Part shown: positions 34,020 to 47,036 of the stretch, piece by piece
Layout: the number at the start of each line of letters is the position of its first letter
Position numbering within the stretch: the first letter of the stretch is position 1
DNA from: Neodontobutis hainanensis
Lineage: Eukaryota > Chordata > Actinopteri > Gobiiformes > Odontobutidae
Direction of reading: 5' to 3'
Length of the DNA stretch: 64,000 nucleotides
Assembly: GCA_024349245.1 (NCBI GenBank)
Contig: JALDNG010000099.1
Span: forward strand, 2,924,501 to 2,988,500
The notes under the pieces: generated by a model
Told to the model about the DNA's origin: nothing
The model's database searches: none
Seen by the model: the letters and a program-made list of their open reading frames with translations, nothing else
Program-made: the position numbers and the translations under genes

Positions 34020-37000
34020 GTCATTGTGTTTTTGGTTTTGTTTATTTGTTTTTGCATTTGACATTGTCTATTTGCTTTTGTTTATTTTCTGATTTGTCAT
34101 TGTGTTTTTGGTTTTGTTTATTTCTTTTCTCATTTGTCATTGTGTTTTTGGTTTTGTTTATTTATTTTCACATTTGTCATTATGTTTTTGGTTTTGTTTA
34201 TTTCTTTTTGCATTTGTCATTGTATACTTGGTTTTTTGTTTATTTATTTTCGCATTTGTCATTGTGTTTTTGGTTTTGTTTATTTCTTTTCGCATTTGAC
34301 ATTGTTTTTGGTTTTGTTTATCTCTTTCGCATTTGACATTGTATTTTTGGTTTTGTTTATTTCTTTTCGCGTTTGTCATTGTGTTTTTGGTTTTGTTTAT
34401 TTCTTTTCTGATTGTGTTTTTAGTTTTGTTTATTTCTTTTCGCATTTTTATTGTGTTTTTGTTTTGTGCATTTCATTTCTGATTTGTCTTTGTATTTTTG
34501 GTTTTGTTCATTTCTGATTTGTCATTGTATTTTTGGTTTTGTTCATTTCTGATTTGTCATTGTATTTTTGGTTTTGTTTATTTCTTTTCGCATTTGTCAT
34601 TGTGTTTTTGGTTTTGTTTATTTGTTTTTGCATTTGACATTGTCTATTTGCTTTTGTTTATTTTCTGATTTGTCATTGTGTTTTTGGTTTTGTTTATTTC
34701 TTTTCTCATTTGTCATTGTGTTTTTGGTTTTGTTTATTTATTTTCACATTTGTCATTATGTTTTTGGTTTTGTTTATTTCTTTTGCATTTGTCATTGTAT
34801 ACTTGGTTTTTGTTTATTTATTTTCGCATTTGTCATTGTGTTTTTGGTTTTGTTTATTTCTTTTCGCATTTGACATTGTTTTTGGTTTTGTTTATCTCTT
34901 TCGCATTTGACATTGTATTTTTGGTTTTGTTTATTTCTTTTCGCGTTTGTCATTGTGTTTTTGGTTTTGTTTATTTCTTTTCGCATTTGACATTGTATTT
35001 TTGGTTTTGTTTATCTCTTTCGCATTTGTCATTGTGTTTTTGGTTTTGTTTATTTCTTTTCGCGTTTGTCATTGTGTTTTTGGTTTTGTTCATTTTTTCT
35101 GAATTGTCATTGTGTTTTTGGTTTTGTTAATTTCTTTTGCATTTGACATTGTGTATTTGCTTTTGTTTATTTTCTGATTTGTCATTGTGTTTTTGGTTTT
35201 GTTTATTTCTTTTCTCATTTGTCAATGTGTTTTTGGTTTTGTTTATTTATTTTCACATTTGTCATTGTGTTTTTGGTTTTGTTTATCTCTTTTCGCATTT
35301 GTCATTGTGTTTTTGGTTTTGTTTATTTATTTTCTCATTTGTCAATGTGTTTTTGGTTTTGTTTATTTATTTTCACATTTGTCATTGTGTTTTTGGTTTT
35401 GTTTATTTCTTTTCGCATTTGACATTGTATTTTTGGTTTTGTTTATCTCTTTCGCATTTGTCATTGTGTTTTTGGTTTTGTTTATTTCTTTTCTGATTTG
35501 TCATTGTGTTTTTGGTTTTGTTCATTTTTTCTGAATTGTCATTGTGTTTTTGGTTTTGTTTATTTCTTTTGCATTTGACATTGTGTTTTTGGTTTTGTTC
35601 ATTTTATTCTGAATTGTCATTGTGTTTTTGGTTTTGTTTATTTCTTTTGCATTTGACATTGTGTATTTGCTTTTGTTTATTTTCTGATTTGTCATTGTGT
35701 TTTTGGTTTTGTTTATTTCTTTTCTCATTTGTCATTGTGTTTTTGGTTTTGTTTATTTCTTTCGCATTTGACATTGTATTTTTGGTTTTGTTTATTTCTT
35801 TTATTTTGTCATTGTGTTTTTGGTTTTGTTTATTTCTTTTCGCATTTGACATTGTATTTTTGGTTTTGTTTATCTCTTTTCGCATTTGTCATTGTGTTTT
35901 TGGTTTTGTTTATTTCTTTTCGTCATTGTCGTGTTTTTGGTTTTGTTCATTTTTTCTGAATTGTCATTGTGTTTTTGGTTTTGTTAATTTCTTTTGCATT
36001 TGACATTGTGTATTTGCTTTTGTTTATTTTCTGATTTGTCATTGTGTTTTTGGTTTTGTTTATTTCTTTTCTCATTTGTCAATGTGTTTTTGGTTTTGTT
36101 TATTTATTTTCACATTTGTCATTGTGTTTTTGGTTTTGTTTATCTCTTTTCGCATTTGTCATTGTGTTTTTGGTTTTGTTTATTTATTTTCTCATTTGTC
36201 AATGTGTTTTTGGTTTTGTTTATTTATTTTCACATTTGTCATTGTGTTTTTGGTTTTGTTTATTTCTTTTCGCATTTGACATTGTATTTTTTGGTTTTGT
36301 TTATCTCTTTTCGCATTTGTCATTGTGTTTTTGGTTTTGTTTATTTCTTTTATTTGTCATTGTGTTTTTGGTTTTGTTCATTTTTTCTGAATTGTCATTG
36401 TGTTTTTGGTTTTGTTTATTTCTTTTGCATTTGACATTGTGTTTTTGGTTTTGTTCATTTTATTCTGAATTGTCATTGTGTTTTTGGTTTTGTTTATTTC
36501 TTTTGCATTTGACATTGTGTATTTGCTTTTGTTTATTTTCTGATTTGTCATTGTGTTTTTGGTTTTATTTCTTTTCTCATTTGTCATTGTGTTTTTGGTT
36601 TTGTTTATTTATTTTCACATTTGTCATTGTGTTTTTGTTTATTTCTATTTCTTTTCACAATTGTCATTGTATTTTTGGTTTTGTTTATCTCTTTCGCATT
36701 TGTCATTGTGTTTTTGGTTTTGTTTCTTTTCATTTGTCTTTGTGTTTTTGGTTTTGTTTATTTCTTTTGCATTTGTCATTGTATACTTGGTTGTTTATTT
36801 CTTTTCGCATTTGTCATTGTGTTTTTGGTTTTGTTTATTTCTTTTTTGATTGTGTTTTTAGTTTTGTTTATTTCTTTTCGCATTTTTTATTGTGTTTTTA
36901 GTTTTGTGCATTTCATTTCTGATTTGTCTTTGTATTTTTGGTTTTGTTTATTTCTTTTCGCATTTGACATTGTATTTTTGGTTTTTTTTATTTATTTTCG

Positions 37001-38425
37001 CGTTTGTCATTGTGTTTTTGGTTTTGTTCATTTTTTTTCTGAATTGTCATTGTGTTTTTGGTTTTGTTTATTTCTTTTTGCATTTGACATTGTGTATTTG
37101 CTTTTGTTTATTTTCTGATTTGTCATTGTGTTTTTGGTTTTGTTTATTTCTTTTCTCATTTGTCATTGTGTTTTTGGTTTTGTTTATTTCTATCGCATTT
37201 GTCATTGTGTTTTTGGTTTTGTTTCTTTTCGCATTTGTCTTTGTATTTTTGGTTTTGTTTATTTCTTTTCTCATGTGTCATTGTGTTTTTGGTTTCGTTT
37301 ATTTTTGTATTTGTCAATGTGTTTTTGGTTTTGTTTATTTCTTTTCGCATTTGACATTGTGTTTTAATTTTGTTTATTTCTTTTCATGTTTGTCATTGTA
37401 TATTTGTTTTGTTTATTTCTTTTCGCATTTGTCATTGTGTTTTTTTTATTTATTTCTTTTCATGTTTGTCATTGTATATTTGTTTTTATTTCTTTTCTCA
37501 TTTGTCATTTTGTTTTTAGTTTTGTTTCTTTTCACATTTGTCTTTGTGTTTTTTTGTTTTGTGCATTTCATTTCTGATTTGTCTTTGTATTTTTGGTTTT
37601 GTTCATTTCTGATTTGTCATTGTATTTTTGGTTTTGTTTATTTCTTTTCGCATTTGTCATTGTGTTTTTGGTTTTGTTTATTTCTTTTTGCATTTGACAT
37701 TGTGTATTTGCTTTTGTTTATTTTCTGATTTGTCATTGTGTTTTTGGTTTTGTTTATTTCTTTTCTCATTTGTCATTGTGTTTTTGGTTTTGTTTATTTA
37801 TTTTCACATTTGTCATTGTGTTTTTGTTTATTTTATTTCTTTTCACAATTGTCATTGTATTTTTGGTTTTGTTTATCTCTTTTCGCATTTGTCATTGTGT
37901 TTTTGGTTTTGTTTATTTCTTTTCGTTTGTCATTGTGTTTTTGGTTTTGTTTATTTCTATTCGCATTTGACATTGTGTTTTAATTTTGTTTATTTCTTTT
38001 CATGTTTGTCATTGTATATTTATTTTGTTTATTTCTTTTCGCATTTGTCATTGTGTTTTTTTTGTTTTATTCTTTTCATGTTTGTCATTGTATATTTGTT
38101 TTTTTTATTTCTTTTCTCATTTGTCATTGTGTTTTTAGTTTTGTTTCTTTTCGCATTTGTCTTTGTGTTTTTGGTTTTGTTAATCTCTTTTCGCATTTGT
38201 CATTGTGTTTTTGGTTTTGTTTATTTCTTTTCTGATTGTGTTTTTAGTTTTGTTTATTTCTTTTCGCTTTTTTATTGTGTTTTTGTTTTGTGCATTTCAT
38301 TTCTGATTTGTCTTTGTATTTTTGGTTTTGTTCATTTCTGATTTGTCATTGTATTTTTGGTTTTGTTCATTTCTGATTTGTCATTGTATTTTTGGTTTTG
38401 TTTATTTCTTTTCGCATTTGTCATT
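34020..38425 (+). repeat. 40-bp satellite, block 2
   Basis: Same monomer as block 1. It starts with the same variant order as 23573 onward (a TTTGTTTTTGCATTTGAC, then GTCTATTTGC monomer) and ends with the same order as 26390-27188. Compared with blocks 1 and 3 it often has one T fewer in T-runs and CTTTCGC for CTTTTCGC. A second unoccupied paralogue of the insertion site lies at 34596-34601. Confidence 0.97.
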
Positions 38426-38760
38426 AATCCGTGTATCATTCGTTCTTTTCATATTCAATTAAGAAAACAAATTCGGAAAATCGAAAAAGGACTTGTTATT
38501 TCCTTATTCGTTTACAAATACAATATTTTAAAAAACAAATGACTGTTTTTTTGTATTTTCTATGACATGCTTAAATTGAAAATGGGAAATACGAAAACGC
38601 CTCCACCACGAATCTGATTTTAATATTTAGTTCTACAATTTGCCCTGACCCGGATGTAGCTGTGAAACAGGGTTGCCGAGTCTGCATAACTGACCCGGAA
38701 GTTTGTCTTCACACATATGGTTCCACCATAACAGTAGCAGATACAGTAGGCTACCTTACT

Positions 38761-41485
38761 ATGGCCGCTCTAGACCAATACATTAATTTGGTTAAAAGCT
38801 TATTCGAAAGTGGCAAGACTCATGCAGAAATTTCCACCCATCTGCAACAAATGGGTGTCCAGCGATGCTCTGAAATGAGTGTTAGACGAATCTGTTGTAA
38901 ACACAACCTTCTTCGAAAAAGACATGTATCGGACACAGAACTGGAAGCAGCTATGATTGGATCTATTTATGAGGTAAATTCGTTTTTTATCTTCTTCTTT
39001 ATCTTATTATTATTATTTATATTACGTTCGACCAGTGTTTTTGGGACAAAACAGTGCATTCACAGCTAAGTTGGCCCTTCATTAAACAGGCAGCTTTGCA
39101 TTCGAAACAATTAGCTGTAGATGTTTTTTTTCTTTTGTTGTTTACTTTTAGCAATTATTTTGTTATTATTTTGCTCTTATTACTGTTGCCTATTGTAGCT
39201 GAATAACCATTTTATTTAAGGTTTTATGTATTTACTGTAGGCCGGTTTCGATTACGATTTCAAGCAGTAGGCTATCGATAATGCCAAAAATGTTTTGTAC
39301 AGTCAAATGTCCCGTTGTTGTATACTTTTTAATTATCTTGCTTCTCAGTCTTTGCTTGTCATGGATACAATAATCTTATCACTCAAACATTATTTCATTG
39401 TTATAATTTCTTAACAGACGGGTCATCGTATGGCCGCAAGTTCATGACTGGCTATCTATCTTCACTGGGAGTGCGTGCAGGAGAAAGTCGAGTCGGAAAA
39501 TTGCTGAGAGAAATTCATCAGCCATACCACGAATTGCGACGGCAGGTAGGTTTTGCTACACTTGTGCTCTGTATTAAACAATAATAATAAGCATTATAAA
39601 GTGGTACAACAATCACCCTCTATTACTAGACAGAAAAAGCTTGATTACTCGTTCCACAAATCATGGTCATGAGATCCAAGTATATATATGCATCTAGTTT
39701 AGTTTCCTTTCGTTACTTCCTTCACCATACAAACTGTGGAATAAGTCCTTAAACATTTTGTAATCAGAAGCATTACAAAAACATTTAATTGTTAACCCTG
39801 CAAGAAAAGAATGTTAGTGAAGTATGATTAATTCAAATCTCCTTCGTAGTATTTGCGGTGGAACTTAATTAAATATAACCAGCATTTATAAGAATTATCT
39901 TGTAGCAAAAAACACTCTGTAAATACATGAGCTATGGGTTCAAGATGTAAGCCTGCAATAATCAAATGTTTCCCCCTTTGTTTAGGGTGCACGTAATCTT
40001 AACCCAGTCCCATATCATGCCGAATATATGGGCCACAAACTACACCTTGATCAAAATGAAAAGCTTGTGATGTTCGGTGTAACGCACGTTTTGGCAGTTG
40101 ATGGCTACAGCAGCAAAATTATTGCCAATGCTACAATGCCAGTGAAAAACAACCTCGTAATTTATGAAGAAGTTTACAGGTGAGCATGTTCAGAGGAAGT
40201 AACAAGCAGTGAATGGTAACATTTCAATATGGGGACCAATTCTCCCTTTTAACTAATTGCTTATTAGTTTGTATATTGGCTGTTTATTAGTACTTATAAA
40301 GCACATATTAATGCCTTATTCTGCATGATCATATTATACATCCCTTAATCCTACCCCATAACTAAACTCAACAACTACCATACTAACTATTAATAAGCAG
40401 TAAATTATGAGTCAAAAGTCATAGTTAATAGTGACTATATGTTTGCCATACTGAAATGTTGCACAATGAATATGCATTGCTGAGAACATAAAAAAAATGC
40501 TAAAAATTGTCTTTGCATTTCTCAGAATTGTTATGTGCACATACAACAAATTTACATCATTTTATTTCAGATCTGCTGTAGTTAACTATGGCATGTGGGA
40601 CCAGCTCAGGGTTGACCATGGCAGGGAATTTTACATGTCCCTATACATGCAAGAGAAGCTGTCAAGACACAGACACAACCTCAGCAGACAACCATACCTC
40701 CAAACAGCTTCAACAATGGTGAGGTTTTTGCAATGCTGAAAACAATTAAAAGACTACTACAACCAATATAAAAATATGTAATTAATAATACATATGTGCA
40801 TTTCAAACTGGCAATTTATTTTCCTTATTAGTTCATACGTTCTTCATTGTGTTTCATATAATATGAAACATTTTTTTTTTTAGAATCTTAGAGTTGAAAG
40901 GATTTGGCCTGAAGTGAACAATCGGGTGAACTACCCATTGAAACAGGCCCTGGTGCACCTGCTAGACCAAGAAGTCATTAACATGGAGGACAGTATGACT
41001 AAGTTCTGCACTTCAAACCTGGCATGTCAGTTAAGCCAAATTGGACTAAATAGAGTAGTGCAGGCATGGAATGCTCATAGGATCCCAGGTATGCTCTGAG
41101 GACTTAATTTTTTTCTGAATAGGCACTTGAAAATCACGGCACATTCACTTTGATAGCTGTTACCATGCTTAATTGTTTTAGGCCGTGGAATACCCAATGA
41201 ACTTGCAGCAAGTGGATGTCCATCAAAAATTTCAGAAGACCTGCTGCCCAATGCCTCTGTTGTGGCAAATATGTACGAGCAGGAGTTGGGATCGTCACTG
41301 ACTTGGATGTCTACCTTTGAACGGACCCCTTTTCCTCTGAGGAGGACAGAAGTCATGCAGAGCAGGACTTTGTAGAAAAGTATCCAGACATCTCTCTACT
41401 TTTCAATCAAACAGTGAACGGTGAATATAGCCTTTTTCAGGATGCATTGATTTACCTCATAAATGTAACCCAAAGATATGTATGA
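38761..41485 (+). pseudogene. rve/IS3-type DDE transposase, copy B, near-intact
   Basis: The exons are 38761-38973, 39418-39545, 39986-40179, 40571-40718, 40884-41088 and 41182-41485. The N-terminus MAALDQYINLVKSLFESGKT with HAEISTHLQQMG and MSVRRICCKHNLL looks like helix-turn-helix DNA binding. The rve core follows: YMGHKLHLDQNEKLVMFGVT (first Asp), DQLRVDHGREFY (second Asp) and, 38 residues later, RVERIWPEVNNRVNYPLK (Glu). The C-terminus reaches QDFVEKYPDISLLFNQTV and LINVTQRYV. Two single-base problems remain and are shared with A: the exon 1/exon 2 join is one base out (SYGRKFMTGYL needs another phase), and exon 6 shifts near ERTPF. Whether these are true lesions, alternative splicing or sequence errors is open. 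This protein would cut and join the AATCCG ends. Confidence 0.75.
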
Positions 41486-41967
41486 AAAGTGACATAAATT
41501 CTCTTTCTTTTTAAAAAAGTGAAGTCTTAATTAGGCAGTATTACTTAGGCATGTAGTATACTTCTACTGTGAAGACTATAAAATCAGCCTCGGTTTACAA
41601 ATAATGGATTAAATTTATGTATGCACGTATTTAGCTGTCACCATGCCCAAATCTCAGTTGAATAAACAGACAAGTCTATTTTTGCCAAGAACAATGTTGT
41701 ATTTTAAATTTCTTGTTCAAACTCTCTAATACAAAGACATAAATATATTAAACATTTTGCTTCAGTTTGTATTTTGAAACAAAAAACAGTTGTGTAAAAT
41801 TGTATTGGATAATACAATACACAGATTGGATGCAAAACAAAATGAAATAACCAAATGGAATGATGCACATCTAACTGTGCACTAGAACTGCATAACTTGA
41901 GATGAAGGACAAAAGAAACAACAGTAAAACGCAATTGTGCAACGTTTGATAATACTGGTACATAGTA

Positions 41968-44782
41968 TTAATCCAATAATATGTTTCTGAGTGCAGCCAA
42001 TGCATTAGATAGGCCCGTGAGTCTTTGTATGTTGTTGCCAAAATCACCAGCACGGCATTTTGGGCAGGAGGGAGAATTTGTTTGCCATTCCTCAATGCAA
42101 ATCCTGCAGCCAATAAGGCTTTGGCAGCATGATGAAACCATGGGCTCGTTCATTGTACCTGGAAATTTAATTCAGAAAACAGTTTTAAATACTACAGTTA
42201 CAGTATTTGATACATTTGTGGAACACTGTTGGTTTTGTGGAAAGTGGTAAATCAGTTGTATTCATAAAGTTTAGATTAGTACAAACAAATTATATATTTT
42301 TTCTTCTTGCATAAAATTGTAGGTTCAGTCACTGCTAGATGATTTTACACAATTTAATAATACTTTAAAATATTATTTTGAAGAATAAAATATAAAATTA
42401 TACAAACCTTTGCAGATTATACACACAAAAGCATCTCTGACAGCTGTGGCTTCTGCATCTGTAAGGGATACTGTCGTCCTCTGATTGGAATTGGCAAGTT
42501 CTATTAGCTCTTTCATAGTTGTGGACACTGCTTGCAGTCCCTGGGCTGCTGCCACAACCTCTTCAATAGTGTCCACAACCTCTTGGAGGCCAGTATCTTC
42601 TTTTCGACTGGAAAACATTTAAATCATACAAGGAAAAAATGATTACATTTGTTTTCAACAAATAGTGTATTCACAGTGAAAGTAAGCAGATACAATCATT
42701 TTAACTATGCTTTGATCATTATAAACCTATTAAAGTCTCAAGGGCTTCACACAGTCTAACTGTAATCCTATGTATTAACCTGTGACTTTAATTAACATGT
42801 TAAGCAAAAGTAACTGTTGTAATAAACAGAGTAATTAAGGTCCCAGTCCATTAACCCATCTGAATTTAGTGGCCCCAACTGAGCCCAAGGGATGCTGTGC
42901 ATCTGCACTAGGACCTGAATTCTCAAATATACTTTTAAGAAAATACTGAATAACTAGCAAATTTAGTTGAAAATCCATACAAATGAGATTGAAACTGTAA
43001 TGAATTTAATTAATAATGAAATGCAGCAGTTTCTGTACCTCAGTCTCCTCCTTTTACTTTCTCGTAGCTGCAGAAATTCTTCCTGTGGCACAGCAAATAT
43101 TTTCCGTGCATTCTGCTTCCAGTATGCTGATCCTGTATAGTAAATAATTTATAAAACAAAAGATTTAGAATAATTTACATGATTATGAAGCATTTAAAAC
43201 AAAGTATGCTGTATTTATATGTTGTGTTCTTAAGGCAGTGAAAATGCTGCTATAATAAGAAATACAAAATGTTAATTATACCTCTGGTTCCTTCAGAATC
43301 CAGGATTTCCTTTCCTTGGCCATCAGTCAGGATCAGTGAGTCTTCTTGTCCAAGGGCCTCTTTAACTTTATTCAGAATACCCGAAACAGAAGACTCAAAC
43401 TCAGAAAACGCACCGTTAACGTTTTGCTGGTCTCCAACTTGCCATCATGAAGTTCAGCAATGAAAATATTCCTAAATAATTATAAAAAACAAAAGCATTT
43501 TTACACATTTGATATTAGAATCCTCTTCCTGTACATTATGGCCTGGTTTCACAGACAAGGCTTATATTAAGCCAGGATTAGGCATTTAAGTAGCTTTTAT
43601 AAATGTTCCGTATATAAAAAAAAAGTATTACTGCTGAGCATCTTGAGACAATACAAAGACACTGAAACATTTTAAGATATCTTAGTGCAAGTTGCTTTCA
43701 AAATATCTCAAACAAACATTTTAGTCTGGGACTAGACTTAAACCTTGTCTATCAAACCAGGGGTATATGTTTACATGCATGCAGCATATGTTTTTGGCAA
43801 TTAACTTGTGTGACTGGATGGCAAAGTAACTAATGCACTGAAAGCATGCAAAGTCTTCAATTGTTTTACATTCTATTATACTGTGATGCTTAAATTATGT
43901 ACTATGTGTAACATATTAAGTTTTTACAAAGACAAATTGTTTAATTTGGTTACCTATGGAAAGTTTTTGGCATAGTTGCTCTTGGAACTGCAGAAGAACC
44001 AGCAGCAGAACCCGCTGCTGCACTGACTGGCCGGTGGAAGGAAAAGCGAATAGGGTTGGGTGTTACAGGTGTATTAGGTGAACACTCCACGCTGATGCTC
44101 TCACCGTGCACCTCATAATGACCCCTTACTGTGAGGTCAAGAAGACTGAAGTGGCCATCAGGCACAGGAAACAGAGCCACATTGTTGTCATCAGTGATGT
44201 ACAAACTGGGGCCATGGACCTATAAGATATTTATTTACAACATAATCAAGTGCAGGATATTTATCAGGCCACTGAAATTTATGTTGTAATTTAACAATGG
44301 TGTAATTTAACAGATGTTTTGAATTGTTTTCAAAGACAGTGGGCCTCCCTTCTGACAGAACATCAAAATGTTGTATTCTGAACAAAAGTTTTGTAAAGAG
44401 CATAGTGATTTCTTTAAAATGTACATAGAGAGGTATACAGTATTAGCCTGATGTCACTTTAAGACCTAGCCCATGGATTCAGTTCAATTATATACATTTG
44501 ATTTTCTCACGAAAAATATGCCACATAAAGGTCAATTCACCTTACACCGACAGACTCGACCACGGTCTACAATCACCAAATGACCTAGACCAATGCCAAC
44601 AGAAACAACACACTGATCCGACGAAACCAGGCGAAGTGACTTGGTCGGTGCAGTGTGAATTGGCATTTGTAGTTGAATCTACAGTAACTTTACCTGAAAG
44701 ATCCTGCCAATCTTGTCAGTTGTAAGGTCATTTTCTTTTAAAGTGATTCGCTTGTTCCTCTAAAGAACACAAAACTTTCCAT
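41968..44782 (-). pseudogene. RING-like gene of transposon B, frameshifted
   Basis: The exons in reading order are 44694-44782, 43954-44219, 43282-43471, 43039-43132, 42408-42607 and 41968-42158. It is as copy A except that exon 1 lacks one G (AGAGGAAC for AGAGGGAAC) and exon 3 lacks one base in an A-run (GAAAACGC for GAAAAACGC). Each change shifts the frame. The C-terminal eight-cysteine module is unchanged. Both losses are in homopolymers, so base-calling error is possible. Confidence 0.75.
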
Positions 44783-45237
44783 TGTGATCGATTGTCAGAC
44801 AGTGACGGTCGCGCGCGCTCTTTCATCAGTGTTGCCAGGTATATGGTTTCACTCTTGAATGTCCCTCCTCCTCCCTGTGGAACGGAATATTTACCACCCA
44901 AAACGGCAATTTTACTCCCGGAAAGTTATTAAATTTTTTATCTATTTTTTTGGGAGGGTGTTGTTATGCAGACTCGGCCAGGACTCGCAACCCTGTTTCA
45001 CAGCTACATCCGGGTCAGGGCAAATTGTAGAACTAAATATTAAAATCAGATTCGTGGTGGAGGCGTTTTCGTATTTCCCATTTTCAATTTAAGCATGTCA
45101 TAGAAAATACAAAAACAGTCATTATTTGTTTTTAAAATATTGTATTTGTAAACGAATAAGGAAATAACAAGTCCTTTTTCGATTTTCCGAATTTGTTTTC
45201 TTAATTGAATATGAAAAGAACGAATGATACACGGATT

Positions 45238-47036
45238 GTCATTGTGTTTTTGGTTTTGTTTATTTGTTTTTGCATTTGACATTGTCTATTTGCTTTTGTT
45301 TATTTTCTGATTTGTCATTGTGTTTTTGGTTTTGTTTATTTCTTTTCTCATTTGTCATTGTGTTTTTGGTTTTGTTTATTTATTTTCACATTTGTCATTA
45401 TGTTTTTGGTTTTGTTTATTTCTTTTTGCATTTGTCATTGTATACTTGGTTTTTTGTTTATTTATTTTCGCATTTGTCATTGTGTTTTTGGTTTTGTTTA
45501 TTTCTTTTCGCATTTGACATTGTTTTTTTGGTTTTGTTTATCTCTTTTCGCATTTGACATTGTATTTTTTGGTTTTGTTTATTTCTTTTAGCGTTTGTCA
45601 TTGTGTTTTTGGTTTTATTTCTTTTCGCATTTGACATTGTATTTTTTGGTTTTGTTTATCTCTTTTCGCATTTGTCATTGTGTTTTTGGTTTTGTTTATT
45701 TCTTTTCGCGTTTGTCATTGTGTTTTTGGTTTTGTTCATTTTTTTCTGAATTGTCATTGTGTTTTTGGTTTTGTTAATTTCTTTTTGCATTTGACATTGT
45801 GTATTTGCTTTTGTTTATTTTCTGATTTGTCATTGTGTTTTTGGTTTTGTTTATTTCTTTTCTCATTTGTCAATGTGTTTTTGGTTTTGTTTATTTATTT
45901 TCACATTTGTCATTGTGTTTTTGGTTTTGTTTATCTCTTTTCGCATTTGTCATTGTGTTTTTGGTTTTGTTTATTTATTTTCTCATTTGTCAATGTGTTT
46001 TTGGTTTTGTTTATTTATTTTCACATTTGTCATTGTGTTTTTGGTTTTGTTTATTTCTTTTCGCATTTGACATTGTATTTTTTGGTTTTGTTTATCTCTT
46101 TCGCATTTGTCATTGTGTTTTTGGTTTTGTTTATTTCTTTTCGCGTTTGTCATTGTGTTTTTGGTTTTGTTCATTTTTTTTCTGAATTGTCATTGTGTTT
46201 TTGGTTTTGTTTATTTCTTTTTGCATTTGACATTGTGTTTTTGGTTTTGTTCATTTTATTCTGAATTGTCATTGTGTTTTTGGTTTTGTTTATTTCTTTT
46301 TGCATTTGACATTGTGTATTTGCTTTTGTTTATTTTCTGATTTGTCATTGTGTTTTTGGTTTTGTTTATTTCTTTTCTCATTTGTCATTGTGTTTTTGGT
46401 TTTGTTTATTTATTTTCACATTTGTCATTGTGTTTTTGTTTATTTCTATTTCTTTTCACAATTGTCATTGTATTTTTGGTTTTGTTTATCTCTTTTCGCA
46501 TTTGTCATTGTGTTTTTGGTTTTGTTTCTTTTCGCATTTGTCTTTGTGTTTTTGGTTTTGTTTATTTCTTTTTGCATTTGTCATTGTATACTTGGTTTTT
46601 TGTTTATTTCTTTTCGCATTTGTCATTGTGTTTTTGGTTTTGTTTATTTCTTTTCTGATTGTGTTTTTAGTTTTGTTTATTTCTTTTCGCATTTTTTATT
46701 GTGTTTTTAGTTTTGTGCATTTCATTTCTGATTTGTCTTTGTATTTTTGGTTTTGTTTATTTCTTTTCGCATTTGACATTGTATTTTTTGGGGTTTTTTT
46801 TATCTCTTTTCGCATTTGTCATTGTGTTTTTGGTTTTTTTTATTTATTTTCGCGTTTGTCATTGTGTTTTTGGTTTTGTTCATTTTTTTTCTGAATTGTC
46901 ATTGTGTTTTTGGTTTTGTTTATTTCTTTTTGCATTTGACATTGTGTATTTGCTTTTGTTTATTTTCTGATTTGTCATTGTGTTTTTGGTTTTGTTTATT
47001 TCTTTTCTCATTTGTCATTGTGTTTTTGGTTTTGTT
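45238..47036 (+). repeat. 40-bp satellite, block 3
   Basis: Continues the satellite after copy B with the same monomer order as the start of block 2. It is interrupted at TTGTT (47032-47036) by the minus-strand LINE and resumes at 50315. Confidence 0.97.

Larger units (their letters stand above)
38426..45237 (+). mobile_element. Two-gene DNA transposon, copy B (IS3EU-like)
   Basis: Same ends and same GTCATT duplication (38420-38425, 45238-45243) as copy A, in the same satellite context about 11.2 kb downstream. Introns, intergenic sequence and genes match A almost base for base. The pair therefore arose by duplicating satellite plus transposon, not by two independent insertions. The inner end of the right repeat is slightly shorter than in A. 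Confidence 0.85.
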
